From positions 248,001-312,000 of the forward strand of contig CAVPTL010000014.1 in NCBI GenBank assembly GCA_963708725.1: a DNA stretch of 64,000 nt. The letters run 5' to 3'. Both the position numbers and the translations under genes were made by a program. Positions 45,730 through 53,607 of this stretch are shown here, piece after piece. The DNA is from CAVPTL01 sp963708725. Lineage in GTDB: Bacteria; Actinomycetota; Thermoleophilia; Gaiellales; JAICJC01. The first letter of the stretch is position 1; every line of letters begins with the position of its first letter. Below the pieces are notes generated by a model, which saw only the letters and a list, made by a program, of their open reading frames with translations, was not told the origin of the DNA and did no database searches.

Positions 45730-47535
45730 ATGACTCTCAAGCTCTGCCTCGTGTGCCCATACACGCTCACCGGGTCTCACCCGGTGGCCGAGCACGTACG
45801 CGGAGTGGCCACCAGCCTGGCGGCCAACGGTGAGCTCGTAACGGTGCTCGCGCCCAGCTCCTCCAGCCACGCGCTGAGGGCTGGGCGCCGCCGTTTGCGG
45901 GCTCTGGCCAACGGCGACACCGATGCGGTCACCGCCCTCAACGGCGAGCCGCTGGTGGTCGCCGTTGCCCCCGCGGTGCCCCTGCGGCAGCGTGGGCGGC
46001 GGCGGGGAGCCGGCTTGCCGGTCGCCGCCAGCGCAAACGTCGCGCTGGCGGTGCGCGAGGGCCAGTTCGACGTCGTCCACGTCCACGACCCTCTGCGACC
46101 GGGAGTGGCGACCGCCGCGCTCAAGCATTCGCCGGGGCTGACCGCCGCCACGTTTCACGCCACGGTCGAGCCCGCCCTGACCTACCCCGTGCGGCCCGCC
46201 GCACGAGAGCGGTACCTGGCACGGATCGATGCACTGCTTGCCACCAGCCCCGAGGCGGCCGAGCTGGCATCGGAGTTCTATCCCGGCGACTACACCCTGA
46301 TTCCGGCCGGTGTGTTCGATCGGTTCCAGCCGGGCATCAAGCCCGGGGCCCACGTGGTCGCCGAGTGGACGCCCGAGAGCCGTCCGGTGGTCAAAGCGCT
46401 CGTCCGGATGGTCGCAACCAGCCCGAATGTCACGCTCACGCTTTTGTGGGTGCGGCGGGCACGACGCCCGATCCGGCCCTACATTCCCCCCGCCGCCCGC
46501 GGCCGGGTGCACACCGCCGGCCCGGAGGGGGCTGACGACCGCGCCGCGGTACTCGCCGGGGCCGACGTGTTCGTGGCCGCCCCCGACGCGCACCAACCGC
46601 TCACCTGGGAGGCGTTGGCGAGCGGCTGCGCCATCGTCGCCGCGCACGCAGGAATCGAAGAACTCGCACTCGGCTACGGCCTCGACCAGCCTCCGCTCGC
46701 CGCTGCGGCGGTGGCTCGCCTGCTCGAGGACGACGAGCTCCGAAGCTCGCTGGCCGAGCGGGGATCGCAGCGGGCCGCCACCCACCGGTTCGACCGCGTG
46801 GCGGCAACACTCGATGACCGCTACCGAGCACTGCGCGCCCATCGCCGCCCGGCCCGGGTGCAGGCGCCGCCTCCGACCGAGATCCTGGCCGACCTGCACA
46901 TGCACACCAACCACTCGCACGACTGCGCCACCCAGGTGGGCGAGTTGATCGATCACTGCATCGCGCAGGGACTCGGCGCGATCGCGATCACCGACCACAA
47001 CGAGGTGTCCGGCGCGCTCGAGGCGGCGGAGATCGTGAAGGCCGAGGGTAAGCCGATCACGATCATCGTGGGCGAGGAGGTCAAAACCTCCCAGGGCGAG
47101 GTGATCGGCATGTTTCTGACCGAGCGAATCGACCGCGGCATGAGCATGGCAGACACGATTGCCGCGATCCAGGAACAGAATGGCCTGGTGTACATGCCCC
47201 ACCCGTTCGACCGGATGCACACCATCCCCGACCCGGCCACGCTTTTGCGCAGCCTCGACCAGATCGACATCTTCGAGGTCTACAACTCACGGCTCTTGTT
47301 CGAGTCGTTCAACGAGGACGCGCTGCGGTTCGCGAGCAAGTACAACCTCGTCCAGGCCGCAGGCTCCGACGCGCATGTACTGCCGGGGATCGGCACCGCC
47401 ATCAATCGCATCCCCGGCTTCAACGGCTCTGAGGAGTTCTTGATGGCGATGCGTCACAACCAGATCGAGCGGCGCCCCAAGAGCCTGCTGTATCTCCAGG
47501 GGCTCAAGTGGGCGCATCAGATGGGCAGCCGCTAG
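45730..47535 (+). CDS. PimA-like GT4 domain (probably degenerate) fused to a PHP phosphoesterase domain
   Basis: 601 residues. The first 380 align by eye with PimA mannosyltransferases: LCLVCPYTLTGSHPVAEHV, VTVLAPSSSS, DVVHVHDPLRPG, LTAATFHATVEP (catalytic His kept). The PimA glycine pair near residue 15 is HPV, the Arg/Lys donor motif (GRYDxxRKG) is missing, and E-x7-E is D-x7-E. The last 205 residues are a complete PHP domain: ADLHMHTNHSHDCATQVGELIDH, ITDHNEVSGA, VGEEVKTSQGEVIGMFL, VYMPHPFDRMH, AAGSDAHVLPGIG. PHP proteins hydrolyse phosphoesters (histidinol phosphate, 3'-5' phosphates). Gene position after ino1 suggests a role with inositol or PIM lipids. Confidence 0.86.
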   Translation: MTLKLCLVCPYTLTGSHPVAEHVRGVATSLAANGELVTVLAPSSSSHALRAGRRRLRALANGDTDAVTALNGEPLVVAVAPAVPLRQRGRRRGAGLPVAASANVALAVREGQFDVVHVHDPLRPGVATAALKHSPGLTAATFHATVEPALTYPVRPAARERYLARIDALLATSPEAAELASEFYPGDYTLIPAGVFDRFQPGIKPGAHVVAEWTPESRPVVKALVRMVATSPNVTLTLLWVRRARRPIRPYIPPAARGRVHTAGPEGADDRAAVLAGADVFVAAPDAHQPLTWEALASGCAIVAAHAGIEELALGYGLDQPPLAAAAVARLLEDDELRSSLAERGSQRAATHRFDRVAATLDDRYRALRAHRRPARVQAPPPTEILADLHMHTNHSHDCATQVGELIDHCIAQGLGAIAITDHNEVSGALEAAEIVKAEGKPITIIVGEEVKTSQGEVIGMFLTERIDRGMSMADTIAAIQEQNGLVYMPHPFDRMHTIPDPATLLRSLDQIDIFEVYNSRLLFESFNEDALRFASKYNLVQAAGSDAHVLPGIGTAINRIPGFNGSEEFLMAMRHNQIERRPKSLLYLQGLKWAHQMGSR

Positions 47536-48791
47536 GCCTTCTTGACCACGTGGGCAGACCGCGGAGACGCGTCACGCCGGCCCGACGCGCGGGTGCCGCT
47601 GGCCCACACCTTGTCGGTCACACGCCTGGCGTTGACCTGCACGGTGCTGACACGGTGACTCGCAGTGCAGATCGTGTGGGCGCTGACCGCGAGCGACGTC
47701 TTGCGGCAGTGCAGCCCCCTGAGCCGAAACGCCCCATGACGAAGCCGGATTCCAGACACCGCGTCGCCGCCGATGTTCGTGACCGTGAATCGGTAATGGA
47801 GCAACTGGTGGGCGTGGGTGAACGTCCGTGGAGTCGTCGAAGTCGTGACCTTGAGCGTCGGGGCATACGTGGCCCGGATGTTCCAGATCTCGTGGTTGTC
47901 AGTCACACGGCCGGTGTTGGTCGCAAACCCGATGCGGTAGCGCTTGACCGTCTTGATCGTCGCACCGTGATACCTGGCCGGGCTCAGCTGGGACAATCTG
48001 ACCTTGAGCCGCTGCTTTCCATCCACGATCACCGTCACGTTGGCGTGCGGCACGCCTCGCGGCGAGACCGTGATCGACACCCTGTGCGTCGCCGCCGCGC
48101 GGGTGCGGGCGTGGAGGTGCGCCACCGACTTGCCGCGCTGGATGTAGCAGTAGCCGGTCGTGTCGTTGCCGGGGCCGCGCAACGCCACGATGTGCGGACG
48201 TTCCTTGAGGTTCGTGCGGCAGCCGTGGCCGTTGGAGATGTTGTTGGAGAAGTCGCCGTAATTATCGAGAGCGATGCCCGCCAATGCGTGCGGAAGCCCT
48301 GACGCGGTACAGCAGTTGCGGGGCGTATAGCCAAGATAGGACGCTTTGTGCGCGTGGAACGCTGTCCCAAACTTCATGGGGACGTCGCCGTTTTGAAGAA
48401 ACACCAGGATGCCGTCTCCGCCGCTTCCGCCCCACTGCGCCTGGGTGTAGGTCAGCCTGAAGCCACGTACAGCCGGGATCAGGTGTTTGAAGACCAGCGC
48501 GCCGGCGCTGTAGTGAGCCTTGGTACCCATCCGGAAGACGCCCTTACCCGCCGGGTCGTGCTTGGCCATCCGACAGCCGCGGATCGGCTTTTGATGAAGC
48601 TTGTTGCTCGCGGTAAGACACACATGGCCGCCGGGAACAACCCACACCTTGGGATGCTTGACCGCCTTGCCGCGGCCGCCCTCGGAGATCAGCGCCCCAT
48701 GCGCGATCCCTCCCGTCGCCGCGGCCCCAACGGCCAAGACACCCACAACCACGGCGATCCTCGATCGCCTCGCCATTCGATTTCTGCCCAT
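47532..48791 (-). CDS. Secreted L-type (legume-like) lectin-domain protein
   Basis: 419 residues: a signal peptide (RIAVVVGVLAVGAAATGGIAHGALI), then a jelly-roll region with legume-lectin features: GFRLTYTQAQWGGSGGDGILVFLQNGD, SYLGYTPRNCC and GLPHALAGIALDNYGDFSNN (the Asp/Asn metal-site style), then YRIGFATNTG. The C-terminal 120 residues resemble DUF11-type extracellular repeats (LLHYRFTVTNIGGDAVSGIRL). Six or more Cys may form disulfides. It probably binds surface glycans. GGAAGG precedes ATG 48791. It ends overlapping the PHP fusion gene by 4 bases, tail to tail. Confidence 0.8.
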   Translation of the reverse strand: MGRNRMARRSRIAVVVGVLAVGAAATGGIAHGALISEGGRGKAVKHPKVWVVPGGHVCLTASNKLHQKPIRGCRMAKHDPAGKGVFRMGTKAHYSAGALVFKHLIPAVRGFRLTYTQAQWGGSGGDGILVFLQNGDVPMKFGTAFHAHKASYLGYTPRNCCTASGLPHALAGIALDNYGDFSNNISNGHGCRTNLKERPHIVALRGPGNDTTGYCYIQRGKSVAHLHARTRAAATHRVSITVSPRGVPHANVTVIVDGKQRLKVRLSQLSPARYHGATIKTVKRYRIGFATNTGRVTDNHEIWNIRATYAPTLKVTTSTTPRTFTHAHQLLHYRFTVTNIGGDAVSGIRLRHGAFRLRGLHCRKTSLAVSAHTICTASHRVSTVQVNARRVTDKVWASGTRASGRRDASPRSAHVVKKA

Positions 48792-48938
48792 AACCTTCCA
48801 GCCTTCGGGGAATCCACAGGAACGAACCAGTCATCGACCCCTTCAAATCTGAGTTAACATGGACGAACCACAAACCTTTGGTTACAAGTTGGGCAGATCG
48901 CCGCGAGCGCTGAAGGCATCAGGCGCGCGAGGCCGAAT
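48792..48938. other. 147-base divergent intergenic region
   Basis: This region separates the lectin gene (minus) from the UDG-like gene (plus). It is AT-richer than its surroundings around 48843-48895 and should hold both promoters. GTTAACATGG near 48851-48860 and TTACAAGTTGG near 48882 are the only promoter-like strings I see. No gene or repeat is evident. Confidence 0.4.
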
Positions 48939-49553
48939 ATGGTGCCGGTGAGCGTGGCCGACGATCAGATCTACGAGCGGTATCAGGCCAAGGCGATCTC
49001 GGAGATCAACCGCCTCGGACACGAGGTCACCGAGGCTTTGGCAGACCGGCATCCCAACGCGGCCCCCGTGATGGGCACGGGGCACCCGTTGGCAGACATC
49101 ATGCTGGTCAAATACGCTCCCCAACCCGCCGAGGTGCAGGAGGGCGTCGCCTTCTTCGGCCGCGCCGGCCAGGCGGTGCTCAAGAGCCTGCAACGGATGC
49201 GCATCGATCCGCTCCTGATCTACGGCACGGATTGCCTCAAGGCTGCCATCGACGCCGACGAGGACGACCTGGCGCAGTCGCGCGAGTGGCTCACCCGCGA
49301 GGTGCACATCGTGCAGCCCCGTATCGTGGTCACCCTCGGCGAGGATGCTCGTGAGTTTCTCAACTCGATCCGGTTCCCACTCTCGGTGCAGGCAACCGCG
49401 CCACTTGGCAGCGTCGAGCAGTGGACGCCCACAATCGAGGTGCTGGCGGTGCCCGACATCGACGCGTCGCTCAACGAGTCGGAGGCCAAGCAGGCGTTCT
49501 GGTCGTCGTTCAAGACGCTCGGCGACTGGTACGAGCAGCTCCCACCCTACTGA
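48939..49553 (+). CDS. Uracil-DNA-glycosylase-superfamily-like protein with altered active-site motifs
   Basis: 204 residues. The middle follows the family 4/5 UDG plan: GTGHPLADIMLVKYAPQPAEVQEGVAFFGRAGQAVLKSLQRM, IYGTDCLKA, REVHIVQPRIVVTLGEDAREFLN. The usual first motif (GExPGxxED) is KYAPQPAEV, and the C-terminal HPS motif is replaced by VPDIDASLNESEAKQAFW. The four iron-sulfur cysteines of family 4 are absent. It may bind nucleic acid without excising uracil, or have another substrate. It is 7 bases before the presenilin-like gene. Confidence 0.7.
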   Translation: MVPVSVADDQIYERYQAKAISEINRLGHEVTEALADRHPNAAPVMGTGHPLADIMLVKYAPQPAEVQEGVAFFGRAGQAVLKSLQRMRIDPLLIYGTDCLKAAIDADEDDLAQSREWLTREVHIVQPRIVVTLGEDAREFLNSIRFPLSVQATAPLGSVEQWTPTIEVLAVPDIDASLNESEAKQAFWSSFKTLGDWYEQLPPY

Positions 49554-49560
49554 GCATGCG

Positions 49561-50280
49561 ATGACGCGCGAACGGCTGTGGGCGGTCGCGGCGCTGGTTG
49601 CGCTCGCGGTTGTCGAGACCGCCGCGCCGCACCTCCCCGACCCGGGGACAGTGGCCCAGATCGCATGGATCGGAGTGGTGGCCGTGCCGCTTGCGACCGT
49701 CGCGATCATGCTCGTCGCCGACCCACCTCCGGCCCGCGGGTGGCTGGTCGCGGGCGCCGTCTCGGGCATCGCCGCAGCGGTGGGGCTGATCCAGTCCGGC
49801 TATCCCACAACCCCGGCCACGGTCGCGAAGCTGATCGCCTCGGCCAGCATCGGGCTGCTGCTGGGCTCGTATCTGCGAGCCCGCTCGGAGGTGATCGTCG
49901 TGGCCCTGGTGATCGCCGTGGTCGACATCGCCAGCGTCGCGGTCGGGCCGACCCACGAGATCGTCGCCCACCACCCACACACGCTCGACGCGCTGACGCT
50001 CAACCTGCATCCCGCCGGAAGCTACGGGGTCGCCCAGATCGGGTGCAGCGACCTGATCTTCTTCGCGTTCTTCACCGCTGCCGCCGTCACACTCGGCCTG
50101 CGCCGGATTGGGACGTGGGCGGCGATGACCGCCTCTTTCGGGTTGACCCTGGCCCTCGCCTACGCGTTCGACCTTGCGCTGCCCGCGCTGCCACTGCTCT
50201 CCGCGGGCTTCCTGGCAGTGAATGCCGACCGTTTGCGATCCGGCTCACCCGCGCCTCAAGATTCCCCCAAAGGGGAGTGA
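49561..50280 (+). CDS. Presenilin/signal-peptide-peptidase-like intramembrane aspartyl protease candidate
   Basis: 239 residues, about eight membrane helices. The pattern fits the A22 (presenilin/SPP/PSH) family: an Asp in helix 5 (VVDIAS, Asp122), an Asp at the start of helix 6 (IGCSDLIFFAFF, Asp164, compare GxGDxxF), and Pro-Ala-Leu in helix 8 (ALPALPLLSAGFLAV, residues 208-210, compare the PAL motif). Asp-Asp and Asp-PAL spacings of 42 and 44 are shorter than but like those of archaeal PSH. The first Gly of GxGD is kept while the second is Ser. Function is inference. It is followed 31 bases later by the S53 protease. Confidence 0.6.
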   Translation: MTRERLWAVAALVALAVVETAAPHLPDPGTVAQIAWIGVVAVPLATVAIMLVADPPPARGWLVAGAVSGIAAAVGLIQSGYPTTPATVAKLIASASIGLLLGSYLRARSEVIVVALVIAVVDIASVAVGPTHEIVAHHPHTLDALTLNLHPAGSYGVAQIGCSDLIFFAFFTAAAVTLGLRRIGTWAAMTASFGLTLALAYAFDLALPALPLLSAGFLAVNADRLRSGSPAPQDSPKGE

Positions 50281-50311
50281 GCCAGGAGGGCCAGCCGGTC
50301 GATACACCTGT

Positions 50312-52237
50312 ATGGGCTCCCTGGTCACGCCACGCAGGCGGTGGACGCTCGCACTGTGCACGCTGGCGGTGCTGCTTCTGCCTGCCACCGCGCAGGCGAG
50401 CGGCCGCTGGACGGTCCGCAATACCGCGCCCGATTGGGCGTCACCGTCAACCCGCGCCGCGGCGGTCCCCAACTCGAACCGGATGGTGTTCTCGGTGTGG
50501 CTCGGCTGGCGGGACTCGGCCACGCTCCAGTCGACGTTGCAGGGCCTGTATGACCCGAGCAGCCCCACGTATCACCGGTGGCTCTCACCCGATCAGTTCC
50601 ACGCCGGATTCTCGCCGGGCGCCGCTCAGGTAGCCGTTGTCCGAAGCTGGCTGGAGAACCAGGGATTCAGCGTCGTCGACGTGCCCGCCAATCGCCTGTT
50701 CGTGACCGCATCGGGAACAACGGCGCAGGTCGAGCATGCGTTCAACGTGAATATCAACCTGTATCACCTCAATGGCCAGCTGGTGCGCGCACCGAGCCAG
50801 GATCCAACCATCCCGATGCCTCTGTCCTCGGATGTCCGTGCGATCACCGGGCTCGATGGTGCGCTGGCCCTGACCGCGCCGTCCCACACGCTCGCCGACC
50901 AGCCGCCACCCCCACCCGCGGGAATGTCACTCGGGCCATGCTCGCGGTACTGGGATGAGAAATCCACGGACGCCTTTCCCAATCCGTACAGCCCCGAGAC
51001 GCTCCTCCCCTGGATTCCCTGTGGCTACCAGCCCCAACAGATCATGTCCGCCTATGGCATCGACCACCTGCACCGTCGCGGGCTGGACGGGCGCGGGCAG
51101 ACGATCGCGATCACCGGAGCGTTCTTCTCGCCCACCCTGCTCGCCGACGCCAACCGGTTCTCGCGCGAGTTCCATCTCCCGCCGCTCGATGGCCACAACT
51201 ACAGCACGGTGACGGCGCCCGGCACGACCAAGTACCCGCGCGACGACGAGGAGACGCAGAGCTTCTACATCGAGCAGGCCCTGGACGTCGAGTGGGCCCA
51301 CGCGGTCGCGCCGCGCGCGAAGATCGTCTACGTCGGTGCCGCCAACGACGCCGCAGGGCTCGACCACGCGATCAACACCACGATCGACGAGCACCTGGCA
51401 AACATTGTCTCCAACAGCTGGGGAATGCCCGAGGCGTGGGCGTCACAGGGCGAGATCAACTCGCTGAACGACATGTTCGAGCAGGCCGCAGCCGAAGGCA
51501 TCGGCGTCTACTTCGCCTCGGGCGACAACGGCGACCTGCAGGACGCGATCGGCGAGAAGTCGGTCGGCTTTCCGGATTCGAGCCCGTGGGTGACATCGGT
51601 CGGCGGCACCTCGCTGGGGATCGGCCGTCACGGCCAATACCTGTGGGAGTCAGGCTGGGGCACGACCAACAGCAACTGGAACGGCTCGGTGTGGAAGCCC
51701 AAGGCGCCCGGCAACTTCCTCGGCGGCTCCGGCGGCGGCGTCAGCCACGTGTTCGCACAGCCCTGGTACCAGAAGGGAATCGTGCCCGACTCGGTCGCCA
51801 TGTGGAAGGGGAAGCTGCGCCGCTCCGAGCCCGACATCGCGATGGACGCCGATCCCGACACACCGGTGATCTTCACCCAGAGCTACGCCCAGCCCAACGG
51901 CCATCTCGTCCAGATCGACTCCTGGATCGGTGGTACCAGCGTGGCCGCGCCGATGACCGCCGCGCTGATGTCGCTGATGGACGAGCGCTCCCATCGACCT
52001 CACGGTTTCGCGAATCCCGGCCTCTACCGGCTGGCTGGAACGTTTGCGTTCCACGACGTGAGGCCGAGCGACGGCACGCTGGCCGTGCTGCGCAACACGC
52101 CGACCGCCAACGGCGGCTCGGTTACCCAGCTGCGGTCGATCGACCACGACAGCTCACTTGTGACCGCCCGCGGTTGGGACGATGTCACCGGGCTGGGATC
52201 GCCGAACGCCGGCTGGCTCAGCTGGCTTTTGCGCTGA
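50312..52237 (+). CDS. Secreted S53 (sedolisin/kumamolisin) serine-carboxyl protease
   Basis: 641 residues: signal peptide (RRRWTLALCTLAVLLLPATAQASG); a pro-kumamolisin activation domain at about 45-190 (VFSVWLGWRDSATLQSTLQGLYDPSSPTYHRWLSPDQF); a linker; and the catalytic domain with the Glu/Asp pair in FYIEQALDVEWAHAVAP, SNSWGMPEAW, the oxyanion Asp in FASGDNGD, and the nucleophile in GGTSVAAPMTA. The calcium-site end (HDVRPSDG, GWDDVTGLGSPN) is also present. It should be an acid-active extracellular protease that matures by self-cleavage. It overlaps rlmD by 20 bases, tail to tail. Confidence 0.94.
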   Translation: MGSLVTPRRRWTLALCTLAVLLLPATAQASGRWTVRNTAPDWASPSTRAAAVPNSNRMVFSVWLGWRDSATLQSTLQGLYDPSSPTYHRWLSPDQFHAGFSPGAAQVAVVRSWLENQGFSVVDVPANRLFVTASGTTAQVEHAFNVNINLYHLNGQLVRAPSQDPTIPMPLSSDVRAITGLDGALALTAPSHTLADQPPPPPAGMSLGPCSRYWDEKSTDAFPNPYSPETLLPWIPCGYQPQQIMSAYGIDHLHRRGLDGRGQTIAITGAFFSPTLLADANRFSREFHLPPLDGHNYSTVTAPGTTKYPRDDEETQSFYIEQALDVEWAHAVAPRAKIVYVGAANDAAGLDHAINTTIDEHLANIVSNSWGMPEAWASQGEINSLNDMFEQAAAEGIGVYFASGDNGDLQDAIGEKSVGFPDSSPWVTSVGGTSLGIGRHGQYLWESGWGTTNSNWNGSVWKPKAPGNFLGGSGGGVSHVFAQPWYQKGIVPDSVAMWKGKLRRSEPDIAMDADPDTPVIFTQSYAQPNGHLVQIDSWIGGTSVAAPMTAALMSLMDERSHRPHGFANPGLYRLAGTFAFHDVRPSDGTLAVLRNTPTANGGSVTQLRSIDHDSSLVTARGWDDVTGLGSPNAGWLSWLLR

Positions 52238-53588
52238 CGAACCGCGCGACGCACTCGATGTGCGGCGTGTGGGGAAACATGTCCACCGGCCGCACCCGCT
52301 CCAGCGTGTAGCCGGCGTCCACCAGCTGCCGCGCGTTGGGCGCAAGCGTGGTCGGATTGCACGACACATACACGATCCGCTCGGGCTCCAGCTCGATCAC
52401 CCGACGCACGGCCCGAGCGGTGAGGCCGGCGCGCGGCGGGTCAACGAACACCAGCGTGGGTTTTGGCACCCGCTCGAGCAGTGGTCGAACCTCGCGCGCA
52501 ACATCACCCTCGACGAACTCCGCGGTCGCCAGGCCATTTCGCTCGGCATTGCCGCTGGCCTGTGCGATCGACTCGGCCGAGATGTCGATTCCATAGACGG
52601 CGGTCGCACCCGCGGCGGCGGCCTGCAGGCCGATCGCTCCGCTGCCGCAGTAGAGATCCCACACGACGTCGTCGGCCGTGATCGCCGCGTAGTCGACCGC
52701 GATGCCGTACAGGCGCTCGCACATCACCGTGTTGGTCTGCATGAACGCGCCCGCGGTCACGTGGAAGCTGAGGCCGCCAATCTGCTCCTCGAACCAGTCG
52801 CGTCCGTGGATCACCTCGGGCACGAGCCCGACGGTGGTCTCGGCCACACTGTCCTGCTGGGCGTGCAGCACGCCCACGACATTTGGTGGGAGTAACTCGA
52901 CCAGCCGATCGGAGCGCGGTACCTCGCCCTTGCTGGTGACGAGCATCGCCAGCAGCTCAGAGGTGCGCACGCCCTCGCGCACGACCAGATGCCGGAGGTA
53001 GCCCTCGTGGCTGCGACGGTCGAAGGGAACGGCGTCGGTTTCGCGCGCCCACTGCTCGAACGCCCGGCGCACGTCGTTGGCCGCGTCGGAGGCGATGTGA
53101 CAGGTCTCGATCGCCAGCAGCTCGTCCCACCGACCGAGGCGGTGAAAGCCCAGCGCAGGCCCATCGGGCGTCGTCAGCCAGGAGAACTCGAGCTTGTTGC
53201 GATAGCCGAACTGGTGCTCGGCGGGCACGATCGGCTCGAGCTCGTAGCCGTCGAGATGGCCGAGCCGCCGCAGCGACTCGTCCACCTGCGCCTGCTTGTG
53301 GCGCAGTTGCTCGGAGTACTCGAGGTCCTGCCAGGCACACCCACCGCAGACGCCGAAATGCTGGCAGCGCGCCGGAATCCGGCCCGGGCCGGGCTCCAGC
53401 AGCTCGACCATCCGGGCCTCGGCGTGGCGCCGTTTGAGCTTGGTGACCCGTGCCCGCACCCGGTCGCCAGGAAGGGCACGCGAGACGAACACGACCAGCG
53501 GCCCGTAGCGGGCAACGCCGCGGCCGCCATAGGCCAGGCTGTCGACGGTCACTTCAATTTCCTCGTCACGGGCGAGTTTGGGTCGCAT
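52218..53588 (-). CDS. 23S rRNA (uracil-C5)-methyltransferase, RlmD/TrmA family
   Basis: 456 residues: TRAM domain (VTVDSLAYGGRGVARYGPLVVFVSRALPGDRV), an iron-sulfur site (CQHFGVCGGCAWQDLEYSEQLRHKQ), FGYRNKLEFSW, FMQTNTVMCERLY, SAM motif DLYCGSGAIGLQAA, VFVDPPRAGL, and the catalytic Cys in IVYVSCNPTTLAPN. The family methylates U747/U1939 of 23S rRNA or U54 of tRNA; which target applies here is not determined. ATG 53588 has TACACT 7 bases upstream. Confidence 0.93.
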   Translation of the reverse strand: MRPKLARDEEIEVTVDSLAYGGRGVARYGPLVVFVSRALPGDRVRARVTKLKRRHAEARMVELLEPGPGRIPARCQHFGVCGGCAWQDLEYSEQLRHKQAQVDESLRRLGHLDGYELEPIVPAEHQFGYRNKLEFSWLTTPDGPALGFHRLGRWDELLAIETCHIASDAANDVRRAFEQWARETDAVPFDRRSHEGYLRHLVVREGVRTSELLAMLVTSKGEVPRSDRLVELLPPNVVGVLHAQQDSVAETTVGLVPEVIHGRDWFEEQIGGLSFHVTAGAFMQTNTVMCERLYGIAVDYAAITADDVVWDLYCGSGAIGLQAAAAGATAVYGIDISAESIAQASGNAERNGLATAEFVEGDVAREVRPLLERVPKPTLVFVDPPRAGLTARAVRRVIELEPERIVYVSCNPTTLAPNARQLVDAGYTLERVRPVDMFPHTPHIECVARFVSAKAS

Positions 53589-53594
53589 TCGGTT

Positions 53595-53601
53595 TAGTGT
53601 A
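53595..53601. promoter_or_regulatory. Bidirectional leaderless promoter core (TAGTGTA)
   Basis: Plus strand TAGTGT (53595-53600) lies exactly 7 bases before GTG 53608. Minus strand TACACT (53601-53596) lies exactly 7 bases before ATG 53588. The two start codons are separated by only 19 bases, and one seven-base string supplies both -10 boxes. Confidence 0.6.
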
Positions 53602-53607
53602 CGGCCC

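Noticed and set aside
45658..47220. A 520-codon minus-strand frame
   Set aside because: Antisense to the GT4-PHP fusion; composition biased to His, Arg and Gly and no domain recognisable.
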